DNA from: Persea americana
Lineage: Eukaryota; Streptophyta; Magnoliopsida; Laurales; Lauraceae
DNA: 64,000 nucleotides
Assembly (NCBI GenBank): GCA_029852735.1
Contig: CM056809.1
Span: 37,280,444-37,344,443, forward strand
Direction: 5' to 3'
Shown here: positions 47,602 to 58,100 of the stretch, in pieces
Position numbering within the stretch: position 1 is the first letter of the stretch
Layout: each line of letters starts with the position of its first letter
Translations under genes and position numbers: made by a program
Notes under the pieces: model-generated
The model's database searches: none
What the model was told of the DNA's origin: nothing
Seen by the model: the letters and a program-made list of their open reading frames with translations, nothing else

Positions 47602-48350
47602 TCATAAGAGAGCTCCACTAAATGATCTACGGTACAGTAGCCCTGCGACTATGACATATCTCTGAACCATCTCTCTTAATGCTCTTTTATCCAATTGGGT
47701 GGCGTAGTCGGGGATGTAGCCATCATGCAGGTAATTCCAAATATCATAGTACCACGGGTGGTCATCTTCCAGGTCATCATTATGTTGTATGCGAGCTAGG
47801 ATTCCTTCTTTAGGTTTGAAATCTTCCTCCTGATCGGACTCTTCGGTCTTAGCTTTCTTACTCCTATTCTTCGAGACTTTCAGCAGGACTTCGGTAGGGT
47901 TCCCCTTGGTCAGGTCTATTGGCTTGACGGACGGAAAATCTAGCCTTCTAATAAGAAATTTTTTGGAATCCTTATCATTGGGCATCTCTATGATTGAGGC
48001 TAAAATCGCTAATGAGTCAGCCAATCGGTTCAAGGCGTGAGGAATGTAGAGAAATGAGATCTTCTTGAATTTAGACATCAGTTCTTTGGCTTTCTCGTGG
48101 TAGTGCGCAAGCTTAAGGGCGCTAACCTTCCATTCTCTGGCTATTTTGGAAATAACGACCTTAGAATCACCAAAGACTCTTAGCTTTTCAACACCTAGGT
48201 CTTGGGCTTCTCTCAATCCTGCTAATAAGGCTTCGTACTCCATCGTATTATTGGCCGCTGGAAATCCGATTTTATAGGCCATTAGGATGACAACTCCTTC
48301 CGAGGATAATAACACTACACCAACTCCTTTTCCATTCTAATTCAAAGCTC
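47602..48350 (-). pseudogene. Second (archaeal-type) RNase H of Tat-like element
   Basis: The minus strand reads NNTMEYEALLAGLREAQDLG, LRVFGDSKVVISKI, AHYHEKAKELMSKFKKI, YIPHALNRLADSLAILAS, then a variable acidic linker leading to integrase. The EYEAL, GDS and N-ADSLA motifs mark the extra RNase H that defines the Tat lineage. The 237-residue frame is open. Confidence 0.9.
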
Positions 48351-48619
48351 CATCAAAGTACATGGTCCATAAATCATCATCCTTTGCTTCTTCAACGTCT
48401 GCAAACAAGATACTTTCGTCGGGGAAATCAGTTCTAACCGGTTCATACTGTGGCAGAGGGTGCCAGATGGTCGGCAATTGCTTATCCCTTTATAGACTTC
48501 TGGATAACATAGGTTATGTCAAACTCTGCTAAGAGCATTTACCGTCGCGCGACTCTTCTCGAAGTAATGGGTTTCTCGAAAATGTATTTTAAGGGGTCCA
48601 TTCTGGCTAAGAGTTTGAC

Positions 48620-49048
48620 CTAGTGGGCTAGGAAGTAGTGTCTCAATTTCTGAGCAGCCCAAACTACGGCTAAGCAGGTTCTCTCCATTGGGGAGTATTT
48701 CCTTTCGTAGGGTGGGAGAGATTTACTCAAGTAATAAATAGCATTTTCTTTCCTATCAGTCTCATCATGTTGACCCAGGACCATGCCTATCGCAGACTCT
48801 GTCGCTGACACATACAAAATGAGGGACCTATGTTTAGTAGGGGGCTTTAGGACGGGAGGACTCAATAGATATTTCTTTAGATCTTCAAATGCCTTATGGC
48901 AGTCATCGTCCCAGTGATATTCCACGCCTCCTTCTAGCAATTTATAGAACGGCTCACATCTTTGTGAATGCTGCGAAATGAATCTTCTGATGAACTGTAG
49001 TCGTCCTATTAGGCCTCTTAATTCTTTAAGGTTCTTCGGGGGCGGCAT
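48620..49048 (-). pseudogene. Tat-like RT connection and first RNase H
   Basis: The minus strand reads LKELRGLIGRLQFIRRFISQ, KAFEDLKKYLLSPPVL, LILYVSATESAIGMVLGQ, AIYYLSKSLPPYERKYSPME and AAQKLRHYFLAH. In LILYVSATE the Asp usual at the start of RNase H is not seen, fitting the degenerate first RNase H typical of dual-RNase H elements. The segment 48351-48619 joins it to the second RNase H. Confidence 0.9.
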
Positions 49049-49066
49049 TTCAAGAATGGCCTTTAC

Positions 49067-50113
49067 CTAAGAAGGATCGACTTCGATTCCTCGATTACTT
49101 ACCATAAAGCCTAGGAGTTTTCCAGAGGATACTCCGAAAACACATTTCTTCGGATTCATCTTTAGTTGGGTGTCCCGGGATCGTTGAAGGACTCTCTTGA
49201 AAGCCGTGACATGTGTTTCACATGTTCTGGATTTGATCAGAATATCATCTACGTAAACCTCCACACAGTCGTGTATCATATCATGAGATATTGCCATCAC
49301 GGCCCTCTGATAAGTGGCACCAGCATTCTTCAAGCCGAAGGGCATACCAATGTAATAGTACGTCCCCCAGGGCGTGGTGAACGAGGTTTTCTCCTGATCC
49401 TCTGGTGATAGTCTGATTTGGCTGTACCCTGAGTAACCATCCATGAATGATAGCATAGCATGCCCCGCGGTATTATTGATAAGCACGTCGATGTGAGGTA
49501 AAGGGAAATCGTCTTTGGGAGATGCCTTGTTCCAATTTCAGAAATCAATACAGACTCGGACGTGTCCATCTTTCTTCTTCACTGGGACTATATTGGCGAC
49601 CCATTGAGGAAACAACACAACCCTGATGAACTTTGCCTGGTGGAGTTTGTCAACCTCCTCTTTCACTTTCAGTGCAACATCAGGGAGCATTCTTTTCAAT
49701 TTCTGTTTAACTGGTCTAGCATTTTCCTCCAATGGGATCCTATGTTCCACTAGGTCGGGTGCGAGTCCGGGCATGTCATTATAATCCGATGCGAACACGT
49801 CTTGATATTCTCTTAGGACCTCAAGGATCTCGTTCTCTTCATTAGGTTGTAAGCATGCACTGATTTGGACCTGCTTTGGTCTTTCCTCCGTTCCTAGGTT
49901 TATCACTTTCGTCTTTTTGGCAGTCACTTGTGTTACTTTGTCAAACTTCTTGATCACTCTCCTAAATTCATCAGAAACTTCATCATCCCCTTCTCCAGCG
50001 TCTACTAATTCATAAACACCCATTCCATCATTGATGTTCACATGTTGCACGGAAGGTTCGGGTTCTGGAACGACAGGCAGAGATTCGCAGCCTAACTTCT
50101 CGATATTTTTCAT
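49067..50113 (-). pseudogene. Tat-like reverse transcriptase
   Basis: The minus strand reads ACLQPNEENEILEVLREYQD, MPGLAPDLVEHRIPL, FIRVVLFPQWVANIVPVKKK, HVRVCIDF, then HAMLSFMDGYSGYSQI, FTTPWGTYYYIGMPFGLKNA and EVYVDDILIKS (catalytic YVDD). A TGA lies just after CIDF (about 49540), where an Arg codon is usual, suggesting CpG decay. Confidence 0.93.
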
Positions 50114-51024
50114 AATTTCTTCTAGTCGAGACTACTCCACTGTGGGTATCTTCCATCGCCTTAGGTTGCCCATATTTAGATGACGATCACAATCTTCTAC
50201 TCCTACGGTTCCTATGTTTTTGGGTTTTCAATTTTCTAATTTTTTTGGGTTTTTGGGGTTTTCTAATTTTTTTGGGTTTTTTGGGATTTTCTAATTTTTT
50301 GGGATTTTTGGAATGATATGGTACAGGTGAGGTTGCAGATGGGCTATCTACTGAGAAGGATCCTCCTCACTGGCGTGGCCAGGCGGTGGGCCGGTATGCC
50401 ACTTCGTAATCATTGAGGTCATCAGTTTCCCAAATTTCATGGTTCTCTTGAGAGGAGTATTCTCGCCAATGGCGCCAGGCAACGGGCCAATATACCACTT
50501 CTTCACTAGTAGGGTTTTCGATTTCCCACGTCTCGCGATTTTCTCGGACTTCGGCGATCAGCCTTTTTTTTTTTTTTTTGGGGCAAATGAGTTAACTCAC
50601 CCGCATTCAGCATGTTACAGGATAGGGTCTGGAATCTTGGATCGATAGTGTGGTCTATATTGTTCACTTCTTTTGGTGAATGGAGCTCTCTCCAAGTGCC
50701 GAAGATTTCCTCGTGAGTCTCACTTTCAGATGAAGTTGAATCTTCCCAATCTTTTACTAAAACGGTCTTGCCTTTATCATTTGGATCCAAATTGTGGCAT
50801 CCCCTTCCGAACGGTGGTGCGATGGGATCCAAGGTTTTGTCATGCTTCATGAAATGTTCATTTAAGGTCAAGTCCTCCCGTTTATACCTTATGTCATTGT
50901 GTGTGTCGTACCCTAATCCTTCTGCTCTCACTCTAGGGTCTGGTATGTAAGGGTCGGTGATGCCTTCTCCATTCTTTCCTAGCCTAAATCCAGTTGATAC
51001 CCCATCTTCTTCATTAGAGTTCAT
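50114..51024 (-). pseudogene. Protease-RT linker of Tat-like element
   Basis: A 172-residue open minus-strand frame (51024-50506) with GLGYDTHNDIRYKR and an acidic stretch. A T-run (50563-50580) encoding Lys and a low-complexity repeat (50215-50310, TTTTTTGGGTTTT phrases) follow. Ogre-type elements often have an intron between protease and RT. This region is a candidate, but I could not fix splice sites. Confidence 0.6.
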
Positions 51025-52103
51025 TCTTGAGCTTCCCCTTCGTTGTCAAACACCAGATTTTGCGAAGAGGATAATTTGGAAAACATATTCTGCGTAGGGT
51101 CCATATCCATCAAAGAGATGAGGGGATCGACCTTGTACTCATGAATCTTGACCTCTAGCGTAATAGGAGCGGGTTGTAGGGTAGGGAGTATTTGAAGTTT
51201 TTCCGTTTCAATGACAGGCGGGTGTCCCATCAATTTCATGATCTTACCCAAGTGGGGAAATTTGACGCATTGGTGTCGACTTGACATAACGGCATTCATA
51301 TGGTTCAACCATCGGCGTCCCAAGATTAAGTTAAAAGTAGCGGGGATGTCCATAATATAAAATTCTTCTGGCATTGAAATCGGGCCCGCTTGGACTAGTA
51401 ACATAATTTTTCCATAAACCGTTTTCTTATTCCCGTCGTAACTAGTTACGACCATAGGGGCTGGAGTTAGGTCCTTTATTGTGAGCCCTAAGGCTTTGTA
51501 GGTTTTCAACGGACAAATATTCAGTGATGCACCAGTGTCAACCAAGGCTCCTGACGTTTCCTTCCCCATTATCTTGACTATTAGATGTAGGGGAGAGGTT
51601 CTCACCTCAGGTGGTATTTCCTTCAATTCTTCCTCAGTAAAAGTAATGGCAGGGAACGAAGCCCCCGGGGCCAAGGCTGAAATAGACGTTCTCAATTCTT
51701 CTGGAGTTATGCCTACCGGGACTTGTAAGCATGTGATAGCTTCGAGTAATTGTTGCTAATGTTTGGGGGAGGTTTTAATCAGATCAAAGACAAATACCTT
51801 AGCCAGAATCTTTGTGAGGTGCCCTAAGAGGTCATATTCTATCTCGGTTTCTATCGAACTGTAAGCTCTTTTATCAACTATCTCCTCAACCTGAATATTG
51901 GGATTTTGCGAATCTAAGTTCTGAGAAACAGGGTGAGGGGGTAGTCGGGGAGGACGGATCCATCCAGATCGTAGGTGAGCCTGAGATACATTTGCGTCCG
52001 GGTAAGGATCTGATTGGGAATTCGTGATGATCGGCAATTCTCGGTCGTTTGGCTCATCAAAATTTACCTTGTAAAGGTCAGGGGAGTCAACGATCGTATC
52101 CAT
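51021..52103 (-). pseudogene. Tat-like aspartic protease region
   Basis: The minus strand reads IEYDLLGHLTKILAKVFVFD, then FTEEELKEIPPEVRTSPLH and SGALVDTGASLNICPLKTYK with catalytic DTGAS, and then PATFNLILGRRWLN. This is the usual Tat protease fold. A stop separates 52103-51756 from 51695-51021. It cleaves the polyprotein. Confidence 0.92.
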
Positions 52104-52217
52104 CCCTGAATTGAAGATTTTGAATTTGGTCTTCCCATCCCATGGCGTGATGTATTTTCAATAATCATCTTCTTCAAAGAAATCACCATGACACGGTTGG
52201 CTATGGTTTACAGTCCC

Positions 52218-54683
52218 TTAAACTGGGGCATCAATGTGTTGGTGCTTTATTACGGCGATGTTTATTAATTGGGTCTGTGGGCCCTGTCCAGAGGTTGGTG
52301 CTCCATGCTGAGGTAAAGGGTTTGTATAAATCTGCATGTTGGGAATATTTTGTGCGGGATTGGTGGTTGGATTTTGATTGGGAGGGGCATTCCGTGGGTC
52401 ATTCCCACCTATTGGCCTAATGTTACTCCAATCAATTCTACCTTCATCATTGAGGTCATAGATCAAATCTCTAACCGTGTAGAATTGGGTGAGGTCATGA
52501 CCTGGCATCCTATGGTAGGCGCAAGACTTAGTCTTGTCTAGGTGTTCGGACCATGCCTGCGGTCGTTCCGGCGGAAGTTGGAGGGCATTCTGGTTTAAGA
52601 GAGACCAAAAGACAGCTGTGCATGGTTGAGGAAGGGATTGGTAGTTTGCCCTTTTAGGTTCGAATATTCTTCTATTTCCATTGTTCGGGTTATTCTGGTT
52701 GCCATTGTTGTCTCTATTGTAGTTGAAGGGGACGGTACCATAGTTGGGTTGAGGATTCGCATTCTAGTTTTGCGGCGGAGCCGTCAGGTTCGAGACCGGT
52801 TGTATGGGATTAGGATTCTGGTTTTGATTCACTGCAGGCCCTTGGTTTCTTGGTGGTTGGTCATAACTTTGATTATTTCTCGGAGGGTTTCGGTAGTTCT
52901 GATTGTTCCGCTGATAGTTCTGATTATTCCTTTGACAATTCGGGTTACCACCTTGGAAATTGGGATTGCCATTTTGCCCTGGGTTTCGGTGTTGGTCAAA
53001 GCTAACACTGGTACGCTCTTAGTATGGTCGGTAGACCTCTTCTTGATTCAAGCTAACTTCAGGAGTCGTGCGGCTCTCTGGTTGGGTGGTTGTGCCTACC
53101 CTACGCGTGTTCTTTTTAGGATCAATGATGGTGTTCAATACCCCTTCATCTAAATTTTGCTTCATCCTAGATAACCTACGGTATAAGCCACTCCAACTAA
53201 CAACCTCCCCGATTGTCATCAGGGCTCTCATGGGATCCTTCATGTTTGATATGGCCATTCTTACTTATTCTTCCTCTTGCATGTTGCAGTCTGACCGCGC
53301 AAATTGGTTTTGCCATCTCACTGCAAATTCCTCATAGTCTTCATTGTTCTTATTTTTGAGATTAACTAAGTCGTGCCATAAGGGTTTGTTTTTAGTTAGA
53401 TGCTGGTATCTTGCTAGAAATTTCTCTACTACATCCTCGAAGGTATTGATTTCATGGGAAGGCACGGACGTATACCAAGTCAATGCATCTCCGGTTAACG
53501 ATTCCTGAAAATAATTTATGAGAATGGAGTCATTGTCTGCGATGGCACGACACTTGTTGCAAAACGAGACTAGGTGATGCTGAGGGTCAGTAGTCCCATC
53601 ATAAGGTATGAACTTAGGGGCTCTAATAGGGAAGGGTGACCTCTCTTTTTCCTCCTTTTTGGTAAAGTCGTAGAATCCTAGCTTTTTGCTAGTTGAGCTC
53701 GAGGATTTCTTTTTAATTTCGTTCTTGAGTTCCTCCACTTTTTTCTGCAACTCCTTGAATGCTAGAGGATCTAGATATTGAATTGTCTGTAGCTGACATT
53801 CTCTTTGTGGTTCTAGCGAAGTAGGGGCGTAGGCCGGTTCTTGGCATTGGCCTTGGAAATACGGTTGCGAGATAGGCTGATAGCTTTGGTTCAATTGAGT
53901 TCCCCCATGAGTAATCGGTTGTCCCCTATATGGGTCAACTATTGGGTTTAAAATGGATGGTTGATATGCTTGCTGATAGTGCGACTCATTCGCTTGGTGT
54001 GTTTGATAAGGGTTTCCAACGCCCGTGGGGTTAGTAACTTGCACGTTCTGGATTAGGAGATTCTGGTTCGTATTAGGCATCTGATAGGTTACAACCGTTT
54101 GATTTTGATAAGTGAAAGGGGCCCCCTCGTATTGAGCCGGTTGGGGATATAACATACTAGCGCCAATCGTTACAGGATTGTAACAGACTTGGTCCATTGG
54201 TGGAGGAACCATTGCTTGGAATTGGTGTCGAGCCATCTCGTGTTGTCGATAGGCATCTGGTGCTCCTGTATGAGTCAAAGGGTTTTGGTGCGAGGTGCTG
54301 GATGTTGCCAATTGACCTAAGCTTATTGAACTATGACTCATCGGGTGATATGGGTTTTCATTTATCGCAAGTGTCTGGGAAGGTGCGATGGCCCTAACCG
54401 GGGTTATGATAGGTGTGTCAGTAGGCATTCCATACTGCGGGATAGAGGACGTGATTGGCTCGGTTTGGCTGATCATGAAAGAATAGGGTATAACCTGCGA
54501 GACAACAGGATCACTCACGTGAAGAGGGTAGTCTCTTAATGAAACGTTATCGTGGACCCTATATCTTATAACTTGGCTTGTGGGACTGACCAGATCTGTG
54601 TAAGTTACCCCTGAATGCGAGGAAAACCGATTCTCTCTTGATGTAGGAGATGGGGTGGATATATTAGAATAATTCCTTCCCAT
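52218..54683 (-). pseudogene. Tat-like gag
   Basis: From ATG 54683 an N-terminal Gln/Asn/Pro-rich region of about 330 residues leads to the gag domain: RAPKFIPYDGTTDPQHHL, YFQESLTGDALTWYTSV, FLARYQHLTKNKPLWHDLVN. After a TAA at about 53265 the frame continues (VSWSGLYRRLSRMKQNLDEG), then an Asn/Gln-rich linker and a knuckle-like CAYHRMPGHDLTQ that lacks the expected final Cys. Further stops near 53025 and 52764. It forms the particle shell. Confidence 0.88.
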
Positions 54684-55157
54684 TGTTATGGTATTAACTA
54701 GTAGCGGGCCTCCTTCAAAGAGGGGACCGTCTTATCTGTTGTGGGTCATGACTTGAAGTTGTTAAAGATCCATCTAATACTCTAGAGGGTTTTGCACTTT
54801 GCGTGGTTTGGTGTGACCCGCCAGTGGTGCGGATCAATAGTGGGGGTGAGAGGGGTTGAAAGTTGGACATTCCGAAAGTCTGACCCTCCATTTGTGAAGA
54901 AATGTTTAGATGAGAAGAGAGGGAAGGAGAGGTAGAGAAGAGCACTTGTTATGTAGTTTTGTTGGTGAAGGTTTGTTTCTTATGGTGTAATGGGGGAAAG
55001 CTCAGTGGACGGTGCATTTGGACCTTTGGTTTTATTTTCAGACTACTCATAACAACCCTAAACTGAATGGGACACGGACATCAGATCATTGATTGGATGT
55101 TCGTGTCTTAGAATATTACTCCAGGAAGACCCAAATAAGTGACAGGAAAACATAAGA
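54684..55157 (-). other. Tat 5' leader between PBS and gag
   Basis: About 470 bases. One 76-codon open frame (54945-54715) is rich in Ser/Thr/Pro and out of frame with gag; it may be chance. No other feature. Confidence 0.5.
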
Positions 55158-55176
55158 GGTCCCACTGTGATCGCCA
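55158..55176 (-). other. Tat primer binding site
   Basis: The minus strand reads TGGCGATCACAGTGGGACC, three bases from the LTR end (spacer GCC). It resembles the TGGCGACTC-type sites of Ogre elements (an Arg-type tRNA), but with several differences. The exact tRNA is not certain. Confidence 0.7.
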
Positions 55177-55179
55177 GGC

Positions 55180-58100
55180 TGTCGGATGTGAATTTCGACC
55201 CCCCCTTCCTCTCCAAGAGAGGCATGGTTTGGGGAAATCTCCATTCATCTATATATGCTATTTAAATTTTACATCGAAAATGAGGATTCCGACTACCCTA
55301 AAAAATGACGGATCACGATCGCCAGCTACGGTAACGGCCGTAACACAGTTCTTCAACGAAAGTCGAAGAAATATGGGGAGAAAAATAATAAGGTGGGTTC
55401 TTCCTCTCGTCTGATGTGCTGCCGGCAACAGACGACGGTTGTCATGTCACATTAATTTGGGTCTCTTTAATTTTGGGTCAATTCAAGGTCATGAGTTAAA
55501 GTCCGAATAAAGGTTAATCCTCACATAACATAATCATAATATATCCAAGTAAAATAAAATAACTAAAATAAAGAAAATAAAATAAAAGAGGGGGAGGTAC
55601 CAAATATTTAAGAAGAGGATCAGCCCCATTCCCGGGTACCCCCTTCTGATCCTTTGTCAAAATAGGGTTTAAAGGCTGATTTTTCAAACCAAAATGATGA
55701 TGCAAATGAGACTTTGACTTGTGATTTCTGTGTTTTTTCGTGTGCGATACACGAGTGATAAAAGTAAAAGGCCGATGGGCCATAATTGATTGGAAGTGGT
55801 CGATGGGCCAAAATTGATTGGAGACGGCCAATGGGCCAGTGTTTGTTTTAACGTGGCCCATGGGCAGTGATTGATTAAAAGTACGTGCGAAATCACTCAT
55901 CTCATCTCGTTATTCTCATTTATTCAATTTTAGAAATCAGTTCTTTATTCCCTTTATCATTAAGTTCGATTAAATATCTGGCACCTGAGGTGGAGGAAGA
56001 AATAAAAGGAAAATCTTTTTGGGTTTATTTTGTTGGTTTTATAGTTTTTATGGCTTTTCAATATGGGGCTAGAAGGGCCTAACTAGGGGATTTTTACTTG
56101 GATTTACGTGATTAGTGCTTTACTACTGATCATCGGATTAACCCTAACCTAAGGTCCTAGACTGCCCACGTCAGCTCCCCCAGTCCCCTAACGGAACAGG
56201 AAAAGTGACGGGACAAAGCCTAACGCTTTAATCTATCTAATGGGGAAATTCTGATCTCATCCGAGGGTATGAATAGGCTGAGTTTGATGGTTCAGCGCCT
56301 AAGCAGCTTATTAATTGTGATTTTTAATTGGTTCAGTTTGTTTTGAGTTGAAGATTGATTAAGAAGTGGATTCAATGTATTTTAGGGTTTTGTTTAAGTG
56401 GTTTAAGGTTCTGGAATTTAAGGTTTAATTTAAAGAGTGAAATAATGTTGAAATCGGCGAAACAGGGGTTTGCAGGGGACTTGGGCGCCCAGGGGGTGGC
56501 GCCTAGGTCACTCTGGTGACTTGGGCGCCCAAGTGGCTGTTTCTGAGTGGTTTAGCTAGTGACGATGGTATCGATACAATTTTCGGAATCCAAGGGGTTC
56601 TTACTTGGTGAGTTTAAATGTCTCAGATTATTTTATTTCTCTGATGTTCAAATGTCAAAGGGATTTGGATCCGGATTTTGAGACAAAATCTAGAATTCGC
56701 ATTTTAGTGCAAATGAGAGGATAGGCGGCAAGGGGGTGGCGCCCAGGTGGATGGCTTGTGATTTTCAAGTATTCCAGTTGAGACTTAGTTATTGGTTTTC
56801 GGATCTAGAGACTATTTTAGGTTCTGATCTTAATTAATTTAACTGGTAAGGTGTTTAGTTATTCGTTTTAAATTGAAGTTGTGAACCAATGTTAGAGTGT
56901 AGGATAGGCGCCACAGGGGTGGCGCCTAGGTGGTTGTTTGTTGGTTCGTAAAGGCTTTGGGTGCTAAGTCCAAATTGATTAAAGTTTCAAGTGTTTTAAG
57001 TTAAAAAGTGTTTTAATATGTTAATTGGGATTGGTTTGAATGTTAATTAATTGTATTAAGTTGTTCTTTAGGGTTCTTATGAAAATAGATAGGCTGGGCG
57101 CCCAGGGTGTGGTGCCCAGGTGGATTTGGAAGATGGGCAGCCAAGTGGTGGTGCCCAGGTGTCTGTTTTATGGTTCGGTCAGTTTGGTGTCTTTTTAGGT
57201 TGATTTACGATTGTGCGTTTATGGTTTGATGTATTTTAAATTGAAAGTATTATGTTGTGATGATTAAGATTAAATTCCGTTTCAATTAATTAGGCTTTAG
57301 TGACTGGAGAGGCTGGGCGCCCAGAGGGTGGTGCCCAGGTGGATGTGACAGGATGGGCGCCCAGAGGGTGGCGCCCAAGTGTCTGTGACAGGATGGGCGC
57401 CCAAGTGTCTGTCTTGTGTGTCCAAGTTGGTTTGATGTTTTAAGTTAATTCGGGCTCATGGTTTCAATTGTTTTAAACTCCAAGGGTGTTAGGGTGTGTT
57501 GATTATGATTGAATTCGGGTTTAATTTCAAGTGAGGTTTCCTGGCTATTGGGTAAGATAAGAGCCAAGAGGGTGGTGCCCAAGTGGATCCGGCAGGATAG
57601 GCACCCAGGGGGTGGCGCCCAGGTGGATGTTTTGTGGTTTATTCATTTTGTATTTTTTTAAGTTGGTTTGAGTCCAAATTGATTAAGGTTTCAGGTCTTT
57701 TAGGTTGACAGTGTTTTAGTGTATTAATTCGGGCTTAATCGATTAAGTTTAATCAAGTGATGGTTTCCAAGGGAATGGGATAGGATAGGCACCTAGGTGG
57801 TGGTGCCTAAGTGGATAGACAGGCTGGGCGCCCAGGGGGTGGTGCCCAGGTGTCTATTTTGTGGTTTCTTGTTGCTTTTGCGTTCTTAGGCCGGTTTAAG
57901 TCTAAATTGATTGAAGCTTCAGGTTTCTTAAATTTAAAAGTGTTTTGTTATGTTAATTTGGATTAAATTTGGGTTGTGATTAATTAGAAGTTTTAAGTAG
58001 GGGTTCTTTAGAGATGGGATAGGATGGGCGCCAAGAGGGTGGTGCCCAGGTCGCAGTGCAGGCTGGCACCCCGGAGGTGGCGCCCAGGTGGACTGTTTTG

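Noticed and set aside
52626..53153. 175-residue plus-strand frame
   Set aside because: Antisense shadow of the Asn/Gln-rich Tat gag linker; Ile/Val-rich only because of complementarity.
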